11,996 nt of DNA, taken from assembly GCA_012961725.1 (NCBI GenBank), contig DTYU01000197.1:1-11996 (forward strand), given 5' to 3'. This DNA comes from Desulfotomaculum sp. GTDB taxonomy: Bacteria > Bacillota > Desulfotomaculia > Desulfotomaculales > Ammonificaceae. Under the pieces are notes generated by a model, which saw nothing but the letters and a program-made list of their open reading frames with translations, was not told the origin of the DNA and made no database searches. The translations under genes and the position numbers were made by a program. Positions within the stretch are counted from its first letter, which is position 1. The number at the start of each line of letters is the position of its first letter. Below, piece by piece: positions 1-6,840 of the stretch.

Positions 1-3000
1 CCCGCCGGAGGAGCTACAAAAACACCCTCTTGGACGAAGCAGGACATCCTTTAGAGCAGAATGTCTTTGGGTCCTTATTAGTAGCACTTCGCGAGAGGGA
101 TTTCTGCCTCATGTTTGGCCTGAGCCACGAGACGCTAAGGGAAGGGGGCAGGGCACTCCTCGAGGTCGGTGGCGCTGCAGGCGAGAGTCTTTTCAGTGCC
201 GCCACCGGAATAGCCTGCGTTCATAAGGTATTGAATAGCCTGAAAGAGGAAGCCCGCGAGTTATTTGCGCCAAGGGCATCAAACCCGCGCCTAAATCGGG
301 CGATAGGGGAATACAAGGAAAAAAGAGAGCAAGCGCGGAAAAAGGCGGTACCCCCAGCCGATTGGGAGAAATTCGATAACAAGCTGTCGGAAGCAGAGAG
401 ACGCAAAGCCTCACTCTGGAAAGTCCTCGATGAGCTTCGGCAAGAAGAGAGCAAACTCGAACGCATCAGGCGCGTTCTGCCGCTTATTGCCAAAAGAACG
501 GAGATGTTACGCCAACTGAAAGAGTTCGAGCCAGCCGGTGATATCCCTCTGCTGCCGCGCTCAGCCAGGGAAGAGAGAATCAAGGCCCAGGAAAAGCTTC
601 GTTCGGCAAGACAGGGTCTTGAGCGGGCCCGGAAAGAGAAGGAAAGCAAAGAGGCCGAAATGTCCCGGTTGGTGGTGCCCCAAGACTTGCTTACCGTGCG
701 CGAGCAGATTACTGAACTCTTCCAAGGGATAGCGAAGTATCGCTCCGCAAAGAAAGACTTGCCAGAAGTTGAGGCTGAGTATGCCCAGAAAAAGAAACGA
801 AGCGAGAACCTGCTTCGCGAACTTGCCCCCGGGGTTAGTCTTGCGGAGGTTGAGCGGCTGCGTATTCCCGTGACTGCGAAAGAAGCGGTAAGAACGCTCA
901 TTAAACGCTACCCTGTTCTCAAGCAGAAAGAAGAGGACGTTGCGGAAATGATTGATGGTTTGAAGTTAAAAGAAAAACAGATTGAAAAAGAGTTAGGCGC
1001 TCTTCAGCCCAAAGACTTCGTGGATTTGGAAGAAGCGGTGGCTCAGGCAACGAGAGAGGGCCGGGTAGAGGAGGAGTTGCGGAAGACAGAGAGCGAGATC
1101 ACAGTGCGCCAGAAGGAGGCTGATGTTAGGCTCAAGGCGCTTGGGCTTTGGAAAGGGACGCTAGCTGGGCTTGAGGCCCTTGGGGTTCCTGATTTGGAGA
1201 CGGTAAACCGTTTTGACACGGAGATACGTGAGAATGAAAACGAACTAAAGAGTATTAAGCAGCGTCTTGATGAGGAAGAAGGGCGCTTGGCTAATGCCAA
1301 CACCGGACTTGAGAAGATAAAGCGCATAACCGGGGAGGTCCCCACGTTGGAGAAACTGCAGGAGGCGAGGGACCGACGCCAGTGGGGATGGGGACTGATT
1401 CTGCGCGCATGGATTCACCAGAATCCCGACCGAGAAGCGGAAAAAGTCTTTGCGCTTGGGGAGCCGCTTCACGTTGCGTACGAGAAGAGCGTCCGCTTTG
1501 CCGATGAGATCGGCGATCGCTTGCGAGAGAAGGCGACGGAGGCAGCTGAAAAAGCGAGTCTGCTCGCCCTAAAGGAAGAATCGGCACGTAAAATTACTGG
1601 GCTGAGAGAGCAGCAGCAGGCCTTACTCGCAGAAAGAGAGGCGCTGCACAGGGAGTGGCAGAAGATCTGGTCCGCGCTCGGTATAGAACCACTACCTCCG
1701 GCAGAGATGCGCTCTTGGCTCGGGAAGCGAAGTGAGCTTCTCCAGCTTAGCAAGGAGCTGCGCGGGCTCGCGGAGCGGAGACGGGAAGTGCAAGGTCGGG
1801 TCAGTGAGCTGCAATCTATCCTCTGTGCTGCACTCATTCGTTTGGGGGTGCCAGCAGCCAGCAACGAGCCTCTTTCTTCGCTGTTGGGGAAAGGGACCAA
1901 AGTGCTTGAGGACCTCAAACGGGAAGCCGAAAGGCGGGAGAGGCTTCAAGAAAAGCTGCGTGAGGTCAAAAAAGAACTGGCAGTAGCTGAGCAGAAACGA
2001 GAAGAGGTCTCAGGGGCACTCGATCGGTGGCGGATTGACTGGATGGACAAGATGAAACGGATTGGCCTTCCTCCGGAGACGTTGCCGGATGTGGCCGAGG
2101 CTTTTCTTAATAAGACCGAAGAGCTTTTTCAGATTGTCGAAGGCCTACCGGCTCAAGAGACGCGGATAAACCGGCTAAAGAGTTATCTCGAGGGCTATAC
2201 CGCGGAGGTTGCCGACTTGCTCCGAAGGGTGAAGATGCCGGAGTTGGACGGCCTGCCGCCGGATCACGCCGTTTTGAGACTTCACGACGAGTTGCGAGAT
2301 GCTCTTGCCAATCGGCAGAAATTGGTTCAACTCGAACAACAGGTCAAGGATAGGCAGGAGGAGATTGAGAATCGGCGGCGCGAAATCTGCGATGCCGAGG
2401 CCGAGCTTGAGAGGCTTAAGAACCAAGCCCGCTGCCATAGGCTTGCTGAACTCGAAGAACAGGAGGAGAGATCTTTCCGGTTTCAAGAGTTACAGGGAGG
2501 GCTGAAGGGGTGCGAAGAACAGATCTTGAGCCACGGTGCTGGACTGACTCTTGAGGAGATTCTGAAAGAGGCAGAAGCGGTCGACCCTGATGAAGTTTCT
2601 GCCAAGCTTCGGCGCACCAAGGAAGAGATCAAGCTTCGGGAGAAAGACCAGGAGATATTGAACCAGGAAATCGGCAGCCTGAAAGCGAAGAAAGAAAGAA
2701 TAGACGGGCGTGCTGAAGCCGCCGCGGCTGCTGAGGAGGCGGAGCATCTCCTTGCAGAAATAGGCACCCTGACCAGCAGGTATCTGTGCCTTCACCTTGC
2801 CGCAACGTTGCTTGAGCAGGGGATAGAAAGGTACCGCCAGAACCATCAGGCCCCGGTGCTTCGCCGTGCGAGCGAGCTGTTTTCTCGGCTGACCCTCGGG
2901 TCGTTTAAGGAGCTAACGGTCGGGTTCGACAAAGACGACCAGCCGGTTCTCATGGGTCTTCGGCCTACGGGCGAGGAAGTCAATGTGGAAGCAATGAGTG

Positions 3001-3257
3001 ACGGTGCGCGTGATCAGCTTTTCCTCGCGCTTCGTCTTGCCAGCTTAGAAGATTACCTGAAGAATAACGAACCCATGCCGCTTGTTGTTGACGATGCGCT
3101 GGTCAATTTTGATGATGAGAGAGCGCATGTGGCCTTGGAGGTCTTGGGTGAGTTGGCCGCGAAGACACAAATCCTCTTCTTCACCCATCATCGACATCTG
3201 GTAAGTCTTGCTGCCAAGACGTTGCCCGGTGAGATCTTGCAATGTCACCGCTTATAG
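1..3257 (+). CDS. YhaN-family SMC/Rad50-like coiled-coil ATPase, 5' end outside window
   Basis: The reading frame is open from base 3, so the gene starts before the window; the TTG at 30 is an internal leucine. The visible start (RRRSYKNTLLDEAG, then FGLSHETLREGG) matches the region after Walker A in YhaN-like proteins, so roughly 50-100 N-terminal residues with the P-loop are missing. The middle (about 240-2800) is Glu/Lys/Arg/Leu-rich heptad sequence, a long coiled coil. The C-terminal ATPase lobe is complete: ABC-type signature SDGARDQLFLALRLA (2997-3041), Walker B PLVVDDALVNFDD (DD at 3090-3095) and H-loop FFTHH (3177-3191). Such ATPases act on DNA, usually beside an SbcD/YhaO-like nuclease, which would be expected just upstream. 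A DNA repair or defence role is inferred. Alternatives are an SbcC/RecN-like protein or the ATPase of a phage-defence operon; the RRR...NTLL and LREGG motifs favour YhaN. Confidence 0.88.
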   Translation, partial: RRRSYKNTLLDEAGHPLEQNVFGSLLVALRERDFCLMFGLSHETLREGGRALLEVGGAAGESLFSAATGIACVHKVLNSLKEEARELFAPRASNPRLNRAIGEYKEKREQARKKAVPPADWEKFDNKLSEAERRKASLWKVLDELRQEESKLERIRRVLPLIAKRTEMLRQLKEFEPAGDIPLLPRSAREERIKAQEKLRSARQGLERARKEKESKEAEMSRLVVPQDLLTVREQITELFQGIAKYRSAKKDLPEVEAEYAQKKKRSENLLRELAPGVSLAEVERLRIPVTAKEAVRTLIKRYPVLKQKEEDVAEMIDGLKLKEKQIEKELGALQPKDFVDLEEAVAQATREGRVEEELRKTESEITVRQKEADVRLKALGLWKGTLAGLEALGVPDLETVNRFDTEIRENENELKSIKQRLDEEEGRLANANTGLEKIKRITGEVPTLEKLQEARDRRQWGWGLILRAWIHQNPDREAEKVFALGEPLHVAYEKSVRFADEIGDRLREKATEAAEKASLLALKEESARKITGLREQQQALLAEREALHREWQKIWSALGIEPLPPAEMRSWLGKRSELLQLSKELRGLAERRREVQGRVSELQSILCAALIRLGVPAASNEPLSSLLGKGTKVLEDLKREAERRERLQEKLREVKKELAVAEQKREEVSGALDRWRIDWMDKMKRIGLPPETLPDVAEAFLNKTEELFQIVEGLPAQETRINRLKSYLEGYTAEVADLLRRVKMPELDGLPPDHAVLRLHDELRDALANRQKLVQLEQQVKDRQEEIENRRREICDAEAELERLKNQARCHRLAELEEQEERSFRFQELQGGLKGCEEQILSHGAGLTLEEILKEAEAVDPDEVSAKLRRTKEEIKLREKDQEILNQEIGSLKAKKERIDGRAEAAAAAEEAEHLLAEIGTLTSRYLCLHLAATLLEQGIERYRQNHQAPVLRRASELFSRLTLGSFKELTVGFDKDDQPVLMGLRPTGEEVNVEAMSDGARDQLFLALRLASLEDYLKNNEPMPLVVDDALVNFDDERAHVALEVLGELAAKTQILFFTHHRHLVSLAAKTLPGEILQCHRL

Positions 3258-3303
3258 CCCGACATTGTTTGGGCCTCCGCGAAGAGGGGCGTTCAGCAAA
3301 GGT

Positions 3304-3330
3304 GGTTGGGCTCTGGCCCCTGAGCCGACC
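3304..3330 (+). terminator. Weak hairpin after the YhaN-like gene, possible terminator
   Basis: Arms 3304-3313 and 3322-3330 can pair as nine base pairs with one bulged G and an eight-base loop. It lies 46 bases after the stop of the coiled-coil ATPase and before the hicBA promoter, where a terminator would be expected. There is no following T tract, so intrinsic termination is not demonstrated. Confidence 0.25.
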
Positions 3331-3360
3331 TGTGAGCTTGGCTTTTACCCGCGGAAAAAC

Positions 3361-3390
3361 TTGACTTGTATCCATCCTGGTTGCTAAGAT
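3361..3390 (+). promoter_or_regulatory. Sigma-A-type promoter for hicBA
   Basis: TTGACT at 3361-3366 and TAAGAT at 3385-3390 are separated by 18 bases, near the sigma-70/sigma-A consensus. Transcription would begin about 3397, giving a leader of about 70 bases before the hicB ATG. HicB proteins often repress their own promoter, but this short HicB lacks a visible C-terminal DNA-binding domain, so autorepression is uncertain. No clear operator palindrome was found. Confidence 0.55.
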
Positions 3391-3468
3391 GACACCAACG
3401 GCACAATCAGTTTAATAGGGCAGTGTTTTGGAAAAACAATGAAGACCTTGAAAGGTAGGTGAAGAGTT

Positions 3469-3693
3469 ATGCAGTTGAAACTTACGGCAGTCTTTCAGAA
3501 ATCACCTCACGGATATATCGGATATGTCGAAGAATTGCCAGGAGCAAATACTCAAGGAAAAACCTTTGAGGAAACAAAGAAAAATCTAATCGAAGCCATA
3601 CAGCTTGTCTTGGAAGCAAATCGGCAAATCATGGAGGAAGAACTTAAAGGATCTGATTTCACCAAAGAGGAAATAGGGGAAGTAGTGTTTTGA
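3469..3693 (+). CDS. hicB: HicB-family antitoxin
   Basis: A 74-residue protein with the HicB-like fold: an N-terminal strand (MQLKLTAVFQK), the GYIGYVEELPGANTQGKT segment typical of the degenerate RNase-H-like HicB core, then a helix TFEETKKNLIEAIQLVLEAN. The acidic tail ends in EEIGEVVF. It would bind and neutralise the HicA mRNA interferase encoded next. This is the short form, without the ribbon-helix-helix or HTH tail of longer HicB proteins. The ATG at 3469 is preceded by AGGTAGGTGA, a good ribosome binding site. The stop TGA overlaps the TTG start of hicA, implying translational coupling. The order is antitoxin first, common for this short class and opposite to E. coli hicAB. The base composition is more AT-rich than its surroundings, consistent with horizontal acquisition. 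Confidence 0.88.
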   Translation: MQLKLTAVFQKSPHGYIGYVEELPGANTQGKTFEETKKNLIEAIQLVLEANRQIMEEELKGSDFTKEEIGEVVF

Positions 3694-3932
3694 AAAGAAA
3701 GGACTTGATCCGTCACCTTGAGAAACATGGATGCGAATTCTTGAGAGAGGGAGCTAATCATACAGTCTATGCCAACAGAAAAGAGAAAAAGGTCAGCACA
3801 GTTCCAAGACATAGGGAAATCGATGAAAACTTAGCAAGGAAGATCTGTAAGGATTTAGGAATACCCGGACCGTGCAACACGGGGAGGGCGAAAAAACGCC
3901 GTGGTTGTCCAGGGTCGAGGGGAAGGGAGTGA
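3690..3932 (+). CDS. hicA: HicA-family mRNA interferase toxin with an atypical C-terminal tail
   Basis: Residues 1-61 match HicA, a small double-stranded-RNA-binding-fold ribonuclease that cuts mRNA: KRKDLIRHLEKHGCEFLREGANH, then STVPRHREIDENLARKICKDLGIP. His24 in GANHTVY corresponds to the active-site histidine of known HicA toxins. The TTG start at 3690 overlaps the hicB stop and has AGGGGAAG seven bases upstream. HicA proteins usually stop soon after the final helix (about 60-65 residues). Here the frame continues for about 19 more residues (CNTGRAKKRRGCPGSRGRE), which look like translated noncoding GC-rich DNA. The native 3' end was probably lost at a recombination junction near 3870. The fold and His24 are complete, so the toxin may still be active, but the tail could weaken it. 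Confidence 0.82.
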   Translation: MKRKDLIRHLEKHGCEFLREGANHTVYANRKEKKVSTVPRHREIDENLARKICKDLGIPGPCNTGRAKKRRGCPGSRGRE

Positions 3933-4015
3933 CGCCGGCGGGCGCGGTACTCCACGTCTATGCGCAGCACTCGCAGCACTGCGCGGCCTTTATCGTTGGC
4001 AACCGCGAGGTGTAG
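3929..4015 (+). pseudogene. 28-codon orphan ORF, possible N-terminal gene fragment
   Basis: A GTG at 3929 with a purine-rich GAGGGGAAGGG just upstream opens a frame reading VTPAGAVLHVYAQHSQHCAA followed by FIVGNREV and a TAG at 4013. The composition looks protein-like and the phrase FIVGNRE is reminiscent of the start of small conserved hypothetical proteins, but I cannot name a family. The frame ends exactly where similarity to the HEPN fossil begins (about 4016), so this is best read as the 5' stump of a small gene cut by a deletion or insertion. It could also be chance. Confidence 0.3.
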
Positions 4016-4349
4016 CGATGGATCCCGTCGTTGGCCGGCGGTAGAGGGGCCATCTCCCGGCGCATTGCGATCCTTGTCGGCGGCATGAATGTGGAGGACC
4101 TGGTTAAGACGTTATACCACAAGCGCTCAGCCTTGGTGCACGGGGGAGACATAGACGTGATAAAGCCGGAACTTGTCTGGCGTGCTCACAATCTGTTGGT
4201 GCGTGCCACCTGCCGGGCGATCGACTCCTTTGCCTGGAAAACGACGGGGCAAAACTGACTCGACGCGGGTTCACGGCCCTTCTGGACGATGTGTTGGCAA
4301 CCGCCAAGATGGCTAATCGCATTGGTGAGTTGGCTGACCGATGGCGCGC
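4016..4349 (+). pseudogene. Decayed C-terminal fragment of an Apea-like HEPN protein gene
   Basis: Conceptual translation in three successive frames lines up with the last third of the intact HEPN protein at 6841-8241. The first few codons read in the frame of the ATG at 4018 and hit a TAG at 4042. The main body is in the frame from 4031 (GRGAISRRIAILVGG, LYHKRSALVHGG, LVRATCRAIDSF) and ends with TGA at 4256. The tail continues one base over from 4255 (LTRRGFTALLDD, then NRIGELADRWR) to 4349. This implies a one-base gain near 4033-4045 and a one-base loss near 4253, relative to the intact copy. The HEPN RxxxxH motif survives as RSALVH (from 4124). The first two thirds of the gene are absent. 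A short protein from the TTG at 4031 (75 residues) is possible, but nothing suggests it is made. Confidence 0.8.
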
Positions 4350-4353
4350 TCCC

Positions 4354-4450
4354 GGGTGACCGCAAGGTTTGGCCGTGAAAGCCTGTCCCGTACAGTTTTC
4401 CGGAAGAAAGGCAACTCTGCGGCCTTGCCGCCGCTCCGGATATGTCACCC
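4354..4450 (+). ncRNA. Candidate structured leader RNA upstream of the protease gene
   Basis: Several nested complementary segments are visible. An outer helix pairs GGGTGAC (4354-4360) with GTCACCC (4444-4450). A small hairpin has arms GGC (4371-4373) and GCC (4381-4383). A second has CTGT (4383-4386) with ACAG (4392-4395) and loop CCCGT; it shares base 4383 with the first, so the two compete at that base. A third, longer arm pairs CCGGA (4400-4404) with TCCGG (4435-4439) and, inside it, GGCAA (4410-4414) with TTGCC (4425-4429). Together this forms a closed multi-branch fold ending 56 bases before the protease ATG, the layout expected for a cis-regulatory leader. I could not match it to a known riboswitch consensus; cyclic-di-GMP-I, cobalamin and TPP were considered. 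It may be fortuitous in GC-rich DNA. Confidence 0.35.
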
Positions 4451-4506
4451 AGGCGACCAACACGGTTTGTTTGTTGTGAGGTATGTCGGTTGGGAGGTCA
4501 TCAAGC

Positions 4507-5536
4507 ATGAAAAGACTGAACTACATCGCAGGGTTCTTGGTGGTTCTCAGTTTGATTGCGGTTCTCTGTGCCACACAAGCCGCGGCTTCCCAGCAGGTTT
4601 CCCTCATGGTTGAGGACCAGACTATCTACTGCGACGTGCCCCCGGTGATAGTCAATGGGCGCGTGTTTGTGCCGTTGAGAGCGGCGGTGGAAGCGCTCGG
4701 CGGCAGAGTTGTATGGAACGCGGCTGAGCGGGAGGTGTGGATGTATCGGCCTCCCTACCCGCCGATAAGGCTGAGGGTGGACGTCCCCTGATACGGGTCA
4801 CCCCCTTTGGCGACCATGCGGTGCGCGCTCTGGTGCTTGAAAGCCCCCCTTTATCCGCTCGGGGCGCACAATGGTACCCTTCCGGGCTGTGGCGGAGTGC
4901 TTGGGCTACGACGTGGAATGGGTCGACTTCGTGCGGACCGTGAAAATCAAGGCTCGCCACAAATCGTGGGTCGGCGAGATCGTTGAGATCAAAGGGAAGG
5001 GGGTTGTTGTTGTCGCCACAGATAAAACACGGGGGAGCGGGTATATATCCAGCGGAAGCCGTTACGGTGAATTAGACGTAGAGACGTGCTATCACGTAGT
5101 TGAGGACGCCTCAAAAATTAGAGTGAAGGCGTATAACGGAAAGTGGTACCGAGCAGAGGTAAAGTACGTTCGCCCGGATAAGGATTTAGCAAGGCTGACA
5201 GTAGATGGCTGGGAGTCAGAGATAGGCAATTTGCTCAGTGAATGTTACTGGTGGGGTCGTGGCGAGGAGCAAGTGCAGGTGGGTGAAGAAATTGTAGTTA
5301 TCGGCCATCCCCTTGGTTTGGAAGGCTCAGTATCCACAGGCATCACAAGCGCCAAGAGGTACTTACCGCGCTATCCGGGAGATGAATGGCCCGTTCCTGT
5401 TTATCAGATTACCGCGCCAGTTTCGCCCGGAAGCAGTGGTGCACCGGTCTTCGACCGCGAGGGTGCATGGGTCGGACATGTAGTCGGAACTTTTGAGGAA
5501 GGGCAGTTGATCAACATAGTCGTGGGCAGATGGTAA
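4507..5536 (+). pseudogene. Secreted stalk-domain plus trypsin-like serine protease gene, broken by two frameshifts
   Basis: ATG 4507 follows GGGAGGT with eight bases between; the ATG at 4483 lacks such a site. The first piece has a signal peptide (MKRLNYIAGFLVVLSLIAVL, likely cut after ATQAAA), then a copper-amine-oxidase-N half (VNGRVFVPLRAAVEALGG), and stops at 4791. A short stretch in a second frame reads LIRVTPFGDHAVRALVLESP. A third frame gives PFIRSGRTMVPFRAVAECLGY and continues to 5536. One extra C in the CCCC at 4785-4788, and one in the six-C run at 4844-4849, would restore a single protein of about 344 residues. The second half is a chymotrypsin/HtrA-fold protease with apparent triad His (CYHVVED, 5093), Asp (DKDLARL, 5183) and Ser (PGSSGAPVF, 5435). 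It would act outside the membrane, perhaps on the cell wall. No PDZ domain is seen. The breaks may be real decay or sequencing error in homopolymers. Confidence 0.82.
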
Positions 5537-5769
5537 TGAAGTTAGCTATAGTCCCCCGTATCAGCCGTAAGCAACGATGTGAAGGGGTGTTACTGAAATT
5601 CCGCGGGAATTGCGGCCGTTCGGAATCAGTGGTTCAGCGGAAAGAGGGAAATCCACTTGTTCAATGACCCGGCGGATACCTCCCGGCAGGTCGCTCGGCG
5701 GGAGAGCGGTGGCTTTTCGGGTGAGGTGATCTCCTTGTGTGGTGATATCTCACGCAGGTCCCAAGGTGA
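5537..5769. other. Gene-free junction between the protease gene and the IS remnant
   Basis: No convincing gene lies here. A 6-bp-arm palindrome (AATTCC, GCG, GGAATT) sits at 5597-5611. On the minus strand the IS transposase frame runs on to a stop near 5626, reading EVSAGSLNKWISLFPLNH at the end, but this part does not resemble the missing transposase catalytic region. The stretch is probably unrelated sequence, perhaps the end of another mobile element, joined where the IS lost its right part. Confidence 0.4.
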
Positions 5770-6333
5770 TGGGCGGTAGTTGAGGGCCATATCTACGGCC
5801 TCCAGCAAGATGTCTGTGGTGCAGCGGAGCGAAAAGGCCCAGCCAACGATCTCCCGGTCAAAGGCGTCAATGACTCCGAACAGATATCCCCAGCCCCTCT
5901 TACACCACACCAGACCTTGGTCATGTCAACCTGGAAATGCTCGTTCGAGCGGGTTACCGGAATGCGGCCTGATTCCTTAGTACGTTTCGCAATACGCTCT
6001 TTAACCGGGAGGGTGAGGCCCTCTTCTTGCATGATCCGCTGTACCTTCTTCCGGTTAACAGCTCGCGACTCTGCCAGTTCCGTAATACGGCGGTGACCCG
6101 GCGGTAGCCATAAGTCGGAAACTGGATACATATTCTGATGATCACCTGCCTTATTTCGGCGTCTTTGTCGGGCCGTTCTTTTTGGGGCTTGTCAAGGAGC
6201 AAGCTGTAGCAATACGTTCTGTTCAAGCCAAGGGTCTTAGCAATAAGGGCGACCTTATATCCGTCCTTACGGAGTGTCTGAACCAAGACCCGGACGGTTA
6301 CTTCAGGACCCAGTTGGTCTTTTTTTAAGGATG
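5770..6333 (-). pseudogene. IS3-family transposase OrfB remnant, C-terminus lost
   Basis: Three minus-strand frames join into the first half of an IS3/IS150-type OrfB. The first (to about 6100) has LVQTLRKDGYKVALIAKTLG and the HTH_21-like segment FPTYGYRRVTA. The second (about 6090-5910) has NRKKVQRIMQEEGLTLPVK and NEHFQVDMTKVW, which carries the first catalytic Asp of the rve/DDE integrase core. The third (from 5910) has GYLFGVIDAFDREIVGWAFS and EAVDMALNYRP. Similarity stops at about 5770, so the HSDRG and final ESFF-like blocks with the other two catalytic acids are missing. A full OrfB would be about 270-290 residues; about 180 remain. With two frameshifts and the deletion, it is inactive. 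Confidence 0.82.
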
Positions 6334-6589
6334 TCAGTTCTTGATGGCCTGCTCGCTAATTTTGGCTTGGGCCTCCCGCAGTTTACGCTCCAACTCCTGC
6401 TCCCGGCTGGAGTACCCGTTTTCGAGTCGCGGCTTTGCCGCCTCTCAGGAAGAGTTCCCGCTCAACAGTAAAACTGGGACTGGGAGATTTGGTGCTCCCG
6501 GCTCCTGAGCGGCGATATTAGCCTCCGGCATCAGGCCCGCTAAGACGATCTGCATCTTTTGTTCGGCTGTCCACTGACTCCTCACGCAT
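6334..6589 (-). pseudogene. IS3-family transposase OrfA remnant
   Basis: The minus-strand ATG at 6589 follows AAGGAGG. Translation in successive frames recovers an OrfA-like helix-turn-helix protein: RSQWTAEQKMQIVLAGLMPE then ANIAA, next REHQISQSQFYC, next ERELFLRGGKAA, then the coiled-coil tail SREQELERKLREAQAKI followed by SEQAIK. At least four single-base changes separate these pieces, including one extra G right after the first two codons and a loss near 6340, just before the stop at 6334-6336. OrfA normally binds the terminal repeats and supplies the leucine-zipper part of the transposase. This copy cannot be translated as one protein. Confidence 0.72.
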
Positions 6590-6840
6590 GGTTATCTTCC
6601 TCCTTGTTTTGATCCCTCCCATTCTACCATTCCGTTTGTCTGGTCTTCTATGGGGTCAGTATAGATTCCAGTTACGGCTTCTCAGGCTCTATCCCTCACG
6701 TCGACCGAGGAGAACCGTTGCCTTAACTTCGACCACGGGCTGGCTCTTCCTTACCCGCGTTCCTGTATGTTAATCTTTTGAAAATAACCTTATGTGATCT
6801 CGGTGGTGTGGCGGCAATCCGGATATGGAGGGATAAGGCG

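Larger units (their letters stand above)
5770..6662 (-). mobile_element. Truncated, decayed IS3-family (IS150-like) insertion sequence
   Basis: The element reads on the minus strand. Its outer end is probably at 6652-6662, where the minus strand begins ATACTGACCCCATAGAAG, similar in style to the TGTACTGACCCC ends of IS150-like elements. Inside come an orfA remnant and then an orfB remnant, both with several frameshifts. The inner end is missing: transposase similarity stops near 5770 before the second and third catalytic acidic residues, and no matching inverted repeat is found beyond it. The best candidate, TGACCC at 5664, shares only six bases. No target duplication can be defined. The element cannot move by itself. 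Confidence 0.8.

Noticed and set aside
30..32. TTG at 30 as the true start of the coiled-coil ATPase
   Set aside because: The frame is open to the window edge, and the residues before it (RRRSYKNTL) fit the YhaN family, so the gene begins upstream.
221..901. Minus-strand ORF of 226 codons opposite the YhaN-like gene
   Set aside because: Its composition is Ser/Arg/Phe-rich, the typical complement of Glu/Lys-rich coiled-coil codons. It has no RBS or motif.
4354..4450. Cyclic-di-GMP-I, cobalamin or TPP riboswitch
   Set aside because: The pairing is real, but the conserved cores (for example GGCAAACC with GACGCAAAGC, or the CTGAGA/ACCC pattern) are not present.
4104..4508. Minus-strand ORF of 134 codons over the HEPN fossil and leader
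   Set aside because: It overlaps clear plus-strand homology and has no recognisable motif or RBS.
5664..5669. TGACCC as the right terminal repeat of the IS
   Set aside because: Only six bases match the 6658-6652 end, and the transposase similarity already ends 100 bases before it.
6320..6326. Seven-A run on the minus strand near the orfA/orfB junction as an IS3 programmed -1 frameshift site
   Set aside because: In the frame needed for A_AAA_AAG slippage a TAA sits directly at the site. The restored frame instead reads straight through, so no working slippery site can be shown.
6588..6773. Plus-strand ORF of 61 codons across the IS end
   Set aside because: It spans the IS outer end and noncoding sequence. 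The translation has no motif and no ribosome binding site.
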